A stretch of DNA of 64,000 nt from Marinicella algicola. GTDB taxonomy: Bacteria > Pseudomonadota > Gammaproteobacteria > Xanthomonadales > Marinicellaceae. Below, piece by piece: positions 28,684-39,786 of this stretch. A program made the position numbers and the translations under genes. The DNA is taken from contig NZ_JAQOMR010000001.1 in the NCBI RefSeq assembly GCF_028401385.1, positions 4,194,501-4,258,500 of the forward strand, in the 5' to 3' direction. How positions within the stretch are numbered: position 1 is the first letter of the stretch; each line of letters begins with the position of its first letter. A model generated the notes under the pieces. The model did not search any database and had not been told where the DNA came from. It worked only from the letters and a program-made list of their open reading frames with translations.

Positions 28684-29550
28684 TCAGACGATGCGAAAGG
28701 CGATGCAGGTGGCGTCGTCGGAGACCTTGTAGCGCGGGAAAAGCTGACCTTCGGGGTCGTCGACTCGCTCGATGGCGCGCAGCCGGTCGAGCAGCGCCGG
28801 CAACCCTGCGGAAAAGGCCGCCTCGATCAGTCCGGCCGGGCTGAAGGCATCGTAACTGTCGCAAAGGGCTGCAAACCCGTCCGAACAAAGCAGGCCGCGT
28901 GCTGGCGCAGCGATCCCGGTTTGCTCTCGTACGATCTCGGTTGCAGCCTCCGGCACAAGGCCGAGCGTGAAGATACGGCCGCCCGGCATGTTGTGCCTCG
29001 AACGGCTCTCGCGCAGGGCCGCGCGCGTTTGTGCATCACCGCCGATATCATTCTTGCCGCCAAAACCGCCGGTGCGGGCAAGATGGGCACGGGCTGCTGC
29101 GATTTCCTTTTCACGGTTGCCCTTGAGCGCCGTGGTTTCGAACATCCGCCCATCGGCCTCTGAGCGCAGGAACAACCGGCAATCGCCGAGCCCGTAGGAC
29201 ACGAGCCGTTGCTCTTCGATCCTCAGCATCTGGAAGGCTGCGGCCGGCCACATATGGCGTGGCAGATCATCGGCCCCGGCTGTGGCGAAATAGGTCTCGC
29301 GCGCTGCGGCATTCAACCCGCGCACGATGTCGGAAACCGGGTTTTGGCTGTCTGCTTGCGAAAAAGTGGCGAGCGCCTGGTCGGCGAGCCAGGCGGCATC
29401 GCTTGGAAATTCCGCCATCACCTGCCGGTCGGCAATTCCGGTTGCACCGTCAATGACAAAGGCGCTTGATGGTGTCGCGCCCGCGCGGTCCTCGCTGTGG
29501 CCGCCGGGCTTTCCCGGATCGTTCAGGATTGCGACGGTTTCAATCCGCAT
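28684..29550 (-). CDS. PP2C-family protein phosphatase-like protein
   Basis: Protein of 288 residues beginning MRIETVAILNDPGKPGG. PP2C motifs with metal-binding acidic residues are recognisable: GGHSEDRAG (motif 1), FVIDGATGIAD (motif 2, normally DG-h-GG), VSYGLGDCRLFL, LLCSDGFAAL and VSDDATCIAF at the end. This suggests a metal-dependent Ser/Thr phosphatase, though the sequence is divergent and activity is not certain. Its ATG overlaps the nadD stop by 11 bases, so it belongs to the nadD transcript. No partner kinase is in the window. Confidence 0.75.
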   Translation of the reverse strand: MRIETVAILNDPGKPGGHSEDRAGATPSSAFVIDGATGIADRQVMAEFPSDAAWLADQALATFSQADSQNPVSDIVRGLNAAARETYFATAGADDLPRHMWPAAAFQMLRIEEQRLVSYGLGDCRLFLRSEADGRMFETTALKGNREKEIAAARAHLARTGGFGGKNDIGGDAQTRAALRESRSRHNMPGGRIFTLGLVPEAATEIVREQTGIAAPARGLLCSDGFAALCDSYDAFSPAGLIEAAFSAGLPALLDRLRAIERVDDPEGQLFPRYKVSDDATCIAFRIV

Positions 29551-30133
29551 GGCGGCTTTCCTGCCGGAGTGCCGTCGAGCTGACATTGGAGCGCGGGCCG
29601 TGAATAAAGGTCCATGCCGGCGGCCTCATGCGGGCCAGCGCCCGTGCATTCTTCTCGGCGACGCGGGCATTGTCGAACGTGCGCGCGGCCTTGGAGGAGA
29701 GATAGGTCAGGGTCGATCCGGGCCGGTCAATCACGGCCAGCGGCACGGTGCGGGCAATGCTGCGCCATTCCTGCCAGCGATGAAAATCACCGAGATTGTC
29801 GGCCCCCATGATCCAGACGAAATTGACGCCCTTGTTGCGGCGGACGATGTGGCGGATGGTGCGGGCGGTATAGGCGGTGCCGAGCGACAGTTCGAGCGCG
29901 CTGACCCGGATGCGCGGATCACGCGCGCGCTTTTCGCTCATGGTCAGACGGTCGGCCAGCGGGGCCAGGGTGTTTCCGCTTTTCAGCGGGTTGCCGGGGG
30001 TAACGAGCCACCAGAGCTGGTCGAGGCCGAGGCGCTGAATGGCAAGGCTTGCCACCAGAAAATGGCCCTCATGCGGCGGGTTGAAGGAACCGCCAAACAG
30101 GCCGACTGTCATGCCCGGCTCGCAATAGGGCAT
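29540..30133 (-). CDS. nadD: Nicotinate-nucleotide adenylyltransferase
   Basis: Makes deamido-NAD from nicotinate mononucleotide and ATP. The nucleotidyltransferase signature GLFGGSFNPPHEGHFLVA lies near the N-terminus, and the C-terminal phosphate-binding ISSTxxR is seen as VSSTALRQ. I start at the ATG at 30133 (MPYCEPGMTVGLFGG); an upstream TTG at 30169 is also in frame. About 197 residues. It lies just downstream of proA. Confidence 0.94.
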   Translation of the reverse strand: MPYCEPGMTVGLFGGSFNPPHEGHFLVASLAIQRLGLDQLWWLVTPGNPLKSGNTLAPLADRLTMSEKRARDPRIRVSALELSLGTAYTARTIRHIVRRNKGVNFVWIMGADNLGDFHRWQEWRSIARTVPLAVIDRPGSTLTYLSSKAARTFDNARVAEKNARALARMRPPAWTFIHGPRSNVSSTALRQESRHAD

Positions 30134-30173
30134 GGCGATAAAGCGCCGCTCGATGGTCCCCTCGGTCAATCTG

Positions 30174-31452
30174 TCAGGTCCGTGTCTGTCCGTTGCCGCG
30201 CACTAGATATTTGAACGATGTGAGCTGCTCCACGCCCACCGGCCCGCGCGCATGCATCTTGCCGGTGGCAATCCCGATTTCCGCGCCCATGCCAAACTCG
30301 CCGCCATCGGCAAATTGCGTCGAGGCATTGTGCAGCAGGATCGCGGAATCGATCTCGTTGAAGAAACGTGCGACGACCTCCGGGTCTTCGGCGATCACAG
30401 CCTCGGTGTGATGCGAAGAATATTTTCCTATGTGCTCGATCGCGCCCGAAATCCCGTCGACCAGCTTCACCGCAATGATGGCGTCGAGATATTCTGTCGT
30501 CCAGTCGCTGTCATCGGCCTCGTCGCGGCCACGGGCGAATGCGATCATGTCGTGGTCGACGCGCACGAGGCAGCCCCCGGCTTCGAGCGCCTCGATCAGC
30601 GGGGTGGCAAATATTTTCGCAGCCTGCCGGTCGATCAGCAGGGTTTCGGCAGCCCCGCAAATGCCGGTACGGCGCATCTTGGCGTTGACCACGATGTCGC
30701 GCGCCATGTCCAGATCGGCGGATCTGTCGACATAGATGTGGCAAACCCCTTCCAGATGGGCGAACACCGGCACGCGCGCCTCCGTTTGCACACGGGCAAC
30801 CAGGCTCTTGCCGCCACGCGGGACGATCACATCGATATTGCCGGAAAGACCGGCGAGCATTTCGCCGACGGCAGCGCGGTCTGTGGTCGGCACGATCTGG
30901 ATTGCATCTTCCGGCAGTCCGGCTTTGGCAAGACCGGCCTTGAGCGCACCGTGGATTGCGCGTGCCGAGCGAGCGGAATCCGAGCCGCCGCGCAGGATCA
31001 CCGCATTGCCGGCCTTCAGGCACAGCGCGCCGGCATCGGCGGTGACATTCGGCCGGCTTTCGTAAATGACGCCGATGACGCCGAGCGGGGTGCGGACCCG
31101 CGAAATTTTCAGCCCGTTCGGCCGGTCCCATTCGGCAATGACATCGCCGACCGGATCATCGAGCGCGGCGATGGCGCGAATGCCGTCTGCGATCGCGTCG
31201 ATGCGGGCGTCGTTCAGTTCCAGCCGGTCGATGAACGAGCCGGTGATGCCGTTTTCACGGGCGGTCGCGACGTCCTTTTGGTTTTCGGCCTGAATTTCAG
31301 CCTTGCGGGCTTCAATCTCGCTGGCCATGGCCAGAAGCGCCTGGTTCTTGGTCTCGGTCGGGGCAATGGCAAGCTGATGGGCGGCTGCGCGCGCGCGCGC
31401 CGAGATCCTGCATCACGGCTGCGACATCGTCTGTGTGGACCTGATCAAGCAT
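30174..31452 (-). CDS. proA: Gamma-glutamyl phosphate reductase (2-base frame break)
   Basis: NADPH-dependent reduction of gamma-glutamyl phosphate to the semialdehyde, proline pathway step 2. The start [20 protein letters not shown] (31450-31452) overlaps the proB stop by eight bases. The frame breaks in the alternating GC tract at 31387-31400 (seven GC units; eight restore [18 protein letters not shown]), and continues as [12 protein letters not shown]. Conserved parts: [30 protein letters not shown], the catalytic cysteine in [15 protein letters not shown], and the C-terminal [20 protein letters not shown]. The corrected length is about 426, normal for ProA. Confidence 0.9.
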
Positions 31453-32608
31453 GGGTCGAACCTTCGTTCTGTCTCTTCTTCGTCGCAGCGGCCATCACCA
31501 GATCGTCACGGTGAACCATGGCCGCGCGGGCGGGGTAGCCGAGGATCGCCTCGATGTCGCCGGTTTTCTGCCTGGCGATCATCCGGGCTTCGTCGCTGTC
31601 ATAGCCGGACAGGCCGCGTGCGACCTCGCCGCCACCGACATTGACGATGGCCACAGTGTCGCCGCGCGAAAAATGCCCGTCAACAGCTGTAACGCCGGCA
31701 GGCAGAAGGCTGTTGCCGCGTTTCAGCGCCGCCACCGCGCCATCATCGATATGGATCGTGCCGGCGGGCAGAAGCTGGCCGGCAATCCAGGTCTTGCGGG
31801 CGTTGACCGGCGTATGCGAGGCGTGGAACATCGAATGGCGCGCGCCGTCCTCAATCGCTTTCAGTGGACTGTCGATCTTGCCCGAGGCGATCAGCATCGC
31901 GCAACCGGCAGCGGTTGCGATCTTGCCGGCCTCGATCTTGGTATGCATACCGCCGCGTGAAAGCTCGGAGGCTGCGCCACCTGCCATCGCCTCGATCTCG
32001 GGCGTAATCGTCTCGATCTCGGCCAGAAAATGGGCGTTTGGATCAAGATGCGGCGGGGCTGTGTAAAGCCCGTCAATATCGGACAGCAGTACCAGCAGTT
32101 CCGCACCGATCATGGTCGCGACACGGGCAGCAAGCCGGTCGTTGTCGCCATAGCGGATTTCCGAAGTGGCAATGGTGTCGTTCTCGTTGATGATCGGAAC
32201 CGCGCCCGCTTTCAGCAGTTGCAGGATGGTGGCGCGGGCGTTCAGGTAATGGCGCCGCTCTTCGGTGTTCTGCAGGGTCAGCAGAATCTGGCCTGCGAGA
32301 ATGTTGTGGTGGCGGAGGCTCTCCGTCCATGCGCCTGCAAGGCCGATTTGGCCGACGGCAGCCGCAGCCTGTGCCTCTTCCAGCTTCAGCGTGCCGGAGT
32401 GGCTGTGCAGCACGGTGCGCCCAAGCGCCACCGCCCCGGAAGAGACCACCAGCACTTCGACGCCGGACGTCTTGAGCGTCGCGATATCGTCCGAGAGCCT
32501 GTTCAGCCACTCCCGTTTCAGCCCGCGCACCCGGTCCACGAGCAGCGCCGAGCCGATCTTGATCACGATCCGCCGATAATGGGTCAGCGAACGGTGCATC
32601 CCGTTCAT
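31445..32608 (-). CDS. proB: Glutamate 5-kinase
   Basis: Phosphorylates glutamate to start proline synthesis; feedback-inhibited by proline in the family. It has an amino-acid-kinase domain ([69 protein letters not shown]) and a C-terminal PUA domain from about residue 285 ([13 protein letters not shown]). The start [11 protein letters not shown] at 32608 lies two bases after the obgE stop (TGACAATG). About 387 residues, intact. Confidence 0.94.
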   Translation of the reverse strand: MNGMHRSLTHYRRIVIKIGSALLVDRVRGLKREWLNRLSDDIATLKTSGVEVLVVSSGAVALGRTVLHSHSGTLKLEEAQAAAAVGQIGLAGAWTESLRHHNILAGQILLTLQNTEERRHYLNARATILQLLKAGAVPIINENDTIATSEIRYGDNDRLAARVATMIGAELLVLLSDIDGLYTAPPHLDPNAHFLAEIETITPEIEAMAGGAASELSRGGMHTKIEAGKIATAAGCAMLIASGKIDSPLKAIEDGARHSMFHASHTPVNARKTWIAGQLLPAGTIHIDDGAVAALKRGNSLLPAGVTAVDGHFSRGDTVAIVNVGGGEVARGLSGYDSDEARMIARQKTGDIEAILGYPARAAMVHRDDLVMAAATKKRQNEGSTHA

Positions 32609-32610
32609 TG

Positions 32611-33683
<1,073 letters not shown>

Positions 33684-33751
33684 TCAGTGAGTGTAAGGGG
33701 TAAAACCGAGCGCATCGTTATCGCCCGTGGGCTTCAAGGTCAAAGATTATC

Positions 33752-34614
33752 GTGAAAATCGCAAGCTACAACATTCAGTTCGGTGTCGGTGTAGACGGCA
33801 GGTATGATCTGAAACGCATCGCCGCAAGCCTTGATGATGCCGATATCATTGCGCTTCAGGAGGTGACGCGCGGTTTTCCGGGCAATGATGGGCGCGATAT
33901 GGTTGCCGAAATCGAGGCGCAGTTTCCCGATCATTTCGCAGCCTTTGGTGCCGCAGCCGACATGCATCGCGATTTCTCGCGCCAAGGCGGGCGGATCGTT
34001 GAGCGCCGTCTGCAATTCGGCAACATGCTGCTTTCGCGCTATCCTCTGCTATCGCTGCGAAACCTGCCTCTGCCGCGAAGCCGCACACTTGATCGGCTCA
34101 ATTATCAGCGTTCGGCCCTTGAGGGCGTGGTTGAAACGCCGGTCGGGGCGGTGCGCGTCTATTCCGCCCATCTTGACCATATGAGCGTCGATGAACGTCT
34201 GGCACAGATCGGCTTCCTGCGACAACGGCTTGCCGGTTTCACGCTGGAAGGCGCGGCGATGACCGGGGGCAGGAATATGGCCTGACCGATCCGCCAATGG
34301 CCGGGGACTTCATCATGCTCGGTGATTTCAACATGGAGCCGGAAAGCGAAGAACATATCGCGATGACCGGCCGGCTGGAACTCGACGGCAAGCGCAATCT
34401 GCGCGCGGGTCAGCCTGTCGATGTCTTCGAGCGCCTTCATGCAAGAACCGGGGAGGCGATTACCTGGACGCATCCGGGCTTTTCCGATGGTGCGGGCAAG
34501 TGGGTCGACTATGCCTTCATAAGCCCCGAGCTTGTGCCGTGTCTTCGCGCCGCGCGGGTCGATCGCGGTGCGAACGGCTCCGACCATTTCCCGCTCTGGC
34601 TGGAACTTGCCTGA
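33752..34614 (+). CDS. Endonuclease/exonuclease/phosphatase family protein (one-base frame break)
   Basis: DNase I-like metal-dependent phosphoesterase fold, substrate unknown (~287 residues). GTG start at 33752: MKIASYNIQFGVGVDGRYDL. Catalytic landmarks: ALQEV (Glu), SAHLDHMS, LGDFNMEPES (D-x-N) and GSDHFPLWLEL (S-D-H). The frame breaks at the 5-G run 34265-34269; a sixth G gives MTGGQEYGLTDPPMAGDF and joins the two halves. Transcribed away from obgE, with an 83-base gap. Bounded downstream by the purD-like remnant. Confidence 0.85.
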
Positions 34615-34634
34615 GACCGCCATGGTTTCGCATT

Positions 34635-34800
34635 GTTCGCGAAGGTGGACATCGCGGCCTCGGCCTTTGCGGCGCGGGTTCCAGAGCCGCCTGCAGGTGA
34701 AAACCGGAGCAAGCCCCTGAATGTCCTTCCTGTTGGTTCGGACGGACGCGAACACACGCTGGACTGGACGTTTGCGCAATTCCGTCACCCTCGGGACAAG
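34635..34800 (+). pseudogene. Decayed copy of the purD 5' end and its upstream region
   Basis: About 160 bases resemble 57291-57457, the leader and first ~25 codons of the real purD. They share GAAGGTGG-x-CATCGCGGCCT, CCGCC-x-GCAGGTGA, GGAGCAA and GAATGTCCTTC, with a 3-base gap upstream. Translated, NVLPVGSDGREHTLDW matches the purD start [16 protein letters not shown]. The ATG position reads CCCCTG, so the start codon is missing. Similarity fades by about 34790. The fragment cannot make an enzyme; it appears to mark a duplication boundary of the 22-kb block to its right. Confidence 0.75.
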
Positions 34801-34826
34801 CTTGAAAGACCAGCATTGATGATATG

Positions 34827-34855
34827 AAAAAGCCGGAGCGCTGGCCCCGGCTTTC
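34827..34855 (-). terminator. Terminator of the autotransporter gene
   Basis: On the minus strand AAAGCCGG pairs with CCGGCTTT, followed by more Ts. It begins about 20 bases past the autotransporter stop and is well placed to end that transcript. Confidence 0.8.
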
Positions 34856-34875
34856 TATTCGCTTACGCGGAGATG

Positions 34876-37800
34876 TTACCACTTTACGCGGAAGCCGACA
34901 TTGCCGGCGTAGCCGTAGGTGCCGCTTTCGAAACCCATAGAGGCGGAGATTTCGCCGTAGACACCGTAGTCTCTCTCGTTGGCATCCTGCCAGTCATAGG
35001 TGCCTCCGAACCCGATCTCGCCCGACCAGCCGCCGAGTTTTGATTCTGCGACATACACCTGCTCGATCGTTGCTTTGGTGGAGCTGTTGAAATCGTAGAA
35101 GACATTTGCGATGCCGTAGATATTGCTATGGCGCGAAAGACCCGTCTGTTCGTACCAGTCGTTCTCGCGTTCCAGGGCCATCCCAAGTCTCGCCGTGAGG
35201 CTGTTGCCGTAGTTGAATTCAACATCGTCACTGTAGGCGCCCGTGAAGCTTTCAACATTTGTTGATGACCAGGCCAGCTGTGCCTGCGGCGTGAAGATCA
35301 GATCGTTGCCGAAGCCGATCTGCTTGCCGGTTTCCATTGAAAGTGCATAGCCGAAGGCTGAGGTGTTATCGATGCCATGCTGCAGATCTTCTGCCTTCAG
35401 TTCACTGGAATACCAGGTGGCTTCAGCCTGGCCGTCGGCGTAGAAACCATTGTCGCCATACCAGGTCACCGTTGCGCCGAGCCCCCAGCCCTCAATGTTC
35501 ATCTTGCTGTTGCCATAGCCCGACTGGAACTTCGCCTCACCTGTCCGGTAGAGGCCTGTCAGACCGCTGATCAGCCGTCCATGCTCGTTATCGATGAACA
35601 ATCCATCGAGGCCGGACTGCAACCCGAAGCGGGACAGATCGTATTTATAGTCATATGTCACTGACTGCGGATCGACGTGGGTGTAACTGCCAGCCATGCG
35701 CGCCCAGAGATTTTGCACGGCGGGCGTATTTTCATTCGACCGCTGATATGGCGTTGGTTCCGTTGGAGCGCCTTTGATGCTGACGGGCGCGGCCATGGGG
35801 GCATCATAGGCCCAGTAACGTTTGCCGACCCGCTGGCGCAGCGTCGTCAACTTGTTCATCTCCAGCAGCACCGATTGATAGCCTTCGTACAGCGGAACAT
35901 ATGGCTGGACCTTTGGTGTCGGTGGCGCGGGAGGCCCTGGAGGGATTGGCCCATTCGCAAAGGATGTCAGGTAAAGTCCAGGCGCGTAACCGGCACCGGG
36001 ATCGCCATTGAGGTCATATTCAAGACTGTAGGCATAGATGCCCGACGCTGTCGTGTTGTTTTTCTCATCTTCAATGATGAATTCATTCTTGTCGACAGCA
36101 CTTGAGTTGGACATGTCTACGACAAGGATCGAACCAACTGATCCAGACGTACCGACATCGGCGATGTCGATATCGGTGATACCGTCAACCTTGCCGCCGA
36201 GTGTCAACACGTCCGATTGAAGGGCACCAAAATCAACATCGATAGCCAGTCTGCCCTTTTTGCTGGTGTAGTCGCCACCGACGATGAAATTGCCGCCAAA
36301 GGCGCCATCCTGCATCGACAATGTACCCTGATTGGTGAGGTTGCCGCTCAGATTGAAGCTTTGCCCCAAGCCCGCACCAGCAGTCACGCGAGAGCCGCTG
36401 AGCATTGCGAAATCGCCCAGATCATTGGCATTGCCGCCGTCATAACCGTCGAGCGCCATGCCGTCGTCAACAAAGCCGATGGCCACATTCTCGTTGAGCG
36501 TGAACTGCTCCCAATTGGTGATGTTGCGCCCGGCCAGATTGGCGTTGTTGGCTGCAAAGGTTACCTGGTCGAAATCTGAGGTAATCGCGCTTTCCGGCGC
36601 GCCGCCATCTTCACCGCCGTCCAGAATGGCAGCCGGGAATGAAGGAGATTCGGCGACGGAAATCAGAGCCGTATCATTACCGCCCTGTCCGTAAAATCCA
36701 CTGTTCAAGGTGCCGCCGGACCAGTTGAATATATCGACACCCTGGTTGGCTGCCGGCGTGCCTGAAGGCGCGAAATCGCCATAGATATCGCCGGTCCATG
36801 AACCGCCTGCCAGATTGAATGTCGAGTTTCCGCCACCCATCACCGCCGTGCCGGTCACCGTGCCGGTGGTTGTCAGGGTCATGTTGGTGCCGGCCTGATC
36901 GTCCGCATTGTAAAACGCGAGCTGGTTGTTCGATCCGGAAGCATCAATAACCAGATCCTTGCCAAAGATAATATTGGCCTGGGTTGCCGCCTGACCGGCG
37001 CCAGCACGTTCGGCAAAGCCGACCGCAGCCTGTGCGCCGCCTGTCGCTGTAATCGTTGCCTCTTCCAGCGACAGGGTTGTAATATTGCCCTGGCTATATG
37101 CGCTCACGCCGTAACTGCCCGAACCTGAAACATCAATGGTAGAGTTATAGGCGCTGGGTGCCAGCGTAACGTCCGCCGTACCGGTACCGAGCGCTTCAGC
37201 ATAAAGGCCATAGCTGTTGCTGCCGGAAACGGAGAGGGCGCCGCTGGTATAGGTGATGCTGGCATTGCCGGCATTGGCTGTGTCCTGATTGGTCACATAA
37301 ATGCCGTGGGAGCCATCGCCGCTGGTCTGCAAGGACGCGACATCGCCATTGAAGATCGCCGATCCGCCTTGGGAGGCCTCCATGTAAACGCCGTAGGAAT
37401 CTTGACCCGAAGTGGCGATTTTGGCTCCGTAGGTTTCACCCGAAAAGGCTGCGGTCACATTACCCTTGCCGTAGTTCTTGAGGTAGAAGCCGTTGGAATT
37501 GTCGCCCTGGGTGGTAATGTTCGAATTATCCTCCGCTACGGTAATATCTGCTGTGCTGCCTGCAGATTTGATTTCCGCAGCGATACCGTGAGATCCCTGT
37601 CCGGTTGTTTTGGCATTTTGGACAGTGGAGTGAAGATTGATGGCGCCGGCAGCAGAAACGGCGTAGGCGCCATGCGCGCCGTCCCCTTCGGTGGAGAGAA
37701 TGAGTGTCCCATCATCCGTTCGGTTTTGTACCAGCATGTCCACCGAGGCAGAAGCGCCCGTGCTGGCATAAATACCGTGTGCGGCATCACCGACCGTGGA

Positions 37801-39410
37801 GATGGTGCCCTGAGAATAATAGGTCTCCACATCACCATCAATGGCGGTTGCAGCCAGACCGTAGGAACCGTCGCCCTGGGTTTTTACCGTGCCACCTTGA
37901 AGGCCTGCATAGGCCGTACCACCACTATCATAGGATTGTGCGTATATGCCGTGCGCATTCGCGCCGTAGGTCTGAATGGCAAGCGGGTGGGTTTGCTGGC
38001 CAACGAAGGCATGGGCCTGGCCGGTGCCTCGGGCAAGAGCAAATACAGCGTGGGAACCCGTTCCCTTGGTCGGATCGGATGCATCACCCGTCGTCACAGA
38101 CCCGTTGCGGAAGTCGATTTTTGCATCGCCAGCACCGGCCGCGTTGTAGATATACGAACGAACGCCGGAAGCATTGTCTCCTTTGGTAACAATTGTAGCA
38201 CCACTCATATCAATGCGGGCGTCGCCGTTCCGGGCATTGATTGTGTAAACACCGTGGCTGCCATCGCCCTCGGTCGTTATGGTTCCCCACCGATCTTCGC
38301 ATAGGCATCACCGTAGGTGGAATTATAAGCCAAAACGGCGGCGGCCGATTGACCCTTTGTCGTGACCGTTCCGCCATTTAACATGACTAAGGCCGTGCCG
38401 GTAACCGATTCGTCATTGCCTTTGATTAAGGAGTGTAGGCCGGCTGCGTAATCTCCCTCGGTGGTGACGCTTCCGGAAAGCATTGCCAAATTGGAGTCCC
38501 CGGACCCTTGATTTTGCGAAACCACCGCTGACCCGTCTTGGTCGCGGCCATTGGCAGCTGTGGAGAGCGCGTCGCCAGTCGTCAGAATTGTCATGCCAGA
38601 CAAGGTGACATCGCTGTTTGACGGACCTGCGGCAGTAGAGTTCACCGCGGCCGAGTTGGCTGCGTGCATTGTGACAGACCCGCCCGTCATGGTGATGGCG
38701 CTTGTGTCACCCGCAGAAGAGCGCGGAAAGGTCTGCGCCCTGATGCCTGTCTGTTTCGAGGCTCCGGCACTTGCATTGCCGACGATCGTGCCACCTGAGA
38801 CGTCGATCACCGACGAGCCAGAACCCTCGTTAAACAGCCAAACACCGAATGACTGATCGCCGTTAAGCTCTATGCTGCCGTCCGACATGCTGAAATCGTA
38901 ACTGGCATTGGGTGTATTAGTGTAGGAGCCAATAAAGACCCCGCCGCTGCCATCGCCCTGAGAAACCAGTGCTCCGCTGGCAAATGTCGCGCTTATAGAG
39001 CCGTCCGTCGTGCCGCTCACTGGTATATTGACCGCCGCCACGTATTTTGAGTCGACATAAAGAGTACTCGGCGGGTTGGTTATTGTCCCGCTTCCCGTAT
39101 CGATGTTCACGGCGATGCTGGCGTTTGTCGCCGATGTGTTCGGCGTAATCGTGACGCCGTCCGTCACGTTCACGCCATTGCCGAGATTGAGTGTGAGGTC
39201 GGTGATATTCGAGTAGGTGATACCGGAACCGTAAGTCCCGCTCGCGCAAGTCACGGTCGGTCCTGTTCCGCACTCGTTATCGGCATGAGCCACGCCAACC
39301 GGAACCCCGGCAGCGAGCGCTGCAACGATCATCGCCCGAGCAGAAACGGACGAGGACATGGAGAAATGCCGGTGATTGAGGCGGCGTTCTCTCTCTTGAT
39401 ACTTTAACAT
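34876..39410 (-). CDS. Large type V autotransporter (one-base frame break)
   Basis: Outer-membrane autotransporter of about 1,510 residues. Start MLKYQERERRLNHRHF (ATG 39408-39410, CGGGAGA upstream), then an export signal (IVAALAAGVPVGVAHA). The passenger is a beta-helix of many ~30-40-residue repeats with a recurring turn such as GDGSHGIYA, GDNSNGFYL and GQDSYGVYM. A proline-rich linker (IPPGPPAPPTPKVQPYVP) precedes the C-terminal barrel, which begins near WARMAGSYTHVDP and ends in FRVKW, an aromatic terminus as usual. The frame breaks after AYAKIGG at 38285-38288 (4 C); a fifth base restores GGGTITTEGDGSHGV. The passenger's target is unknown; adhesion is a typical role of the family. Confidence 0.9.
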
Positions 39411-39786
39411 TCCGCATCTCCCGAATGTTCAATGAATCTATATTTCAATAAATCTCGTTTATTGGTTAATATCGCGTTAATGAGATTATTTTTACTTTAA
39501 CTACATTGATCTAAATTAGATTTATCTTAATTTATATTTTGAAATGGTTTTATTTGCAGGGAGGTGACCACCATCCAGGTGCAGCGGCTCAAGATGTCGG
39601 GGCTGGCGTCATCAGGCGGCGTCCAGGCTCTTCGCGCCTGAGCCTGTCGTTATTGCTCCAAAGCGCTCGAAGAATCTCAGACCCGTTTGCAACAGTGGGG
39701 GAGATTTGAGTGTATGAAAAGGTTGCCTATTCTTTTTAGCAACTCAAGGTTACATCTGCGAGTGCTGGCTTTTGGAGGTCATGTCC
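39411..39786. other. AT-rich divergent promoter region between the autotransporter and gene A
   Basis: 376 bases with no gene. The half next to the autotransporter is strongly AT-rich, unlike the neighbouring genes, and includes the palindrome ATCTAAATTAGAT (39509-39521). The other half is GC-richer and ends with GGAGG at 39774-39778, the ribosome-binding site of gene A. It should contain promoters for both directions. Confidence 0.5.

Noticed and set aside
30252..31514. 420-codon open frame antisense to proA and the end of proB
   Set aside because: Shadow of conserved coding sequence on the other strand; no recognisable domain or ribosome-binding site.
34517..34882. Minus-strand open frames over the purD-like remnant
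   Set aside because: The matching sequence at 57.3 kb shows the shared signal is the purD leader and start on the plus strand; the minus frames have no family resemblance.
37306..38304. 332-codon open frame antisense to the autotransporter passenger
   Set aside because: Its regularity comes from the repeated passenger sequence on the opposite strand.
34876..39410. Repeats in the autotransporter as a CRISPR or satellite array
   Set aside because: The repeats are protein-level (GDGSHG-type turns) with variable DNA and spacing, inside one open frame.
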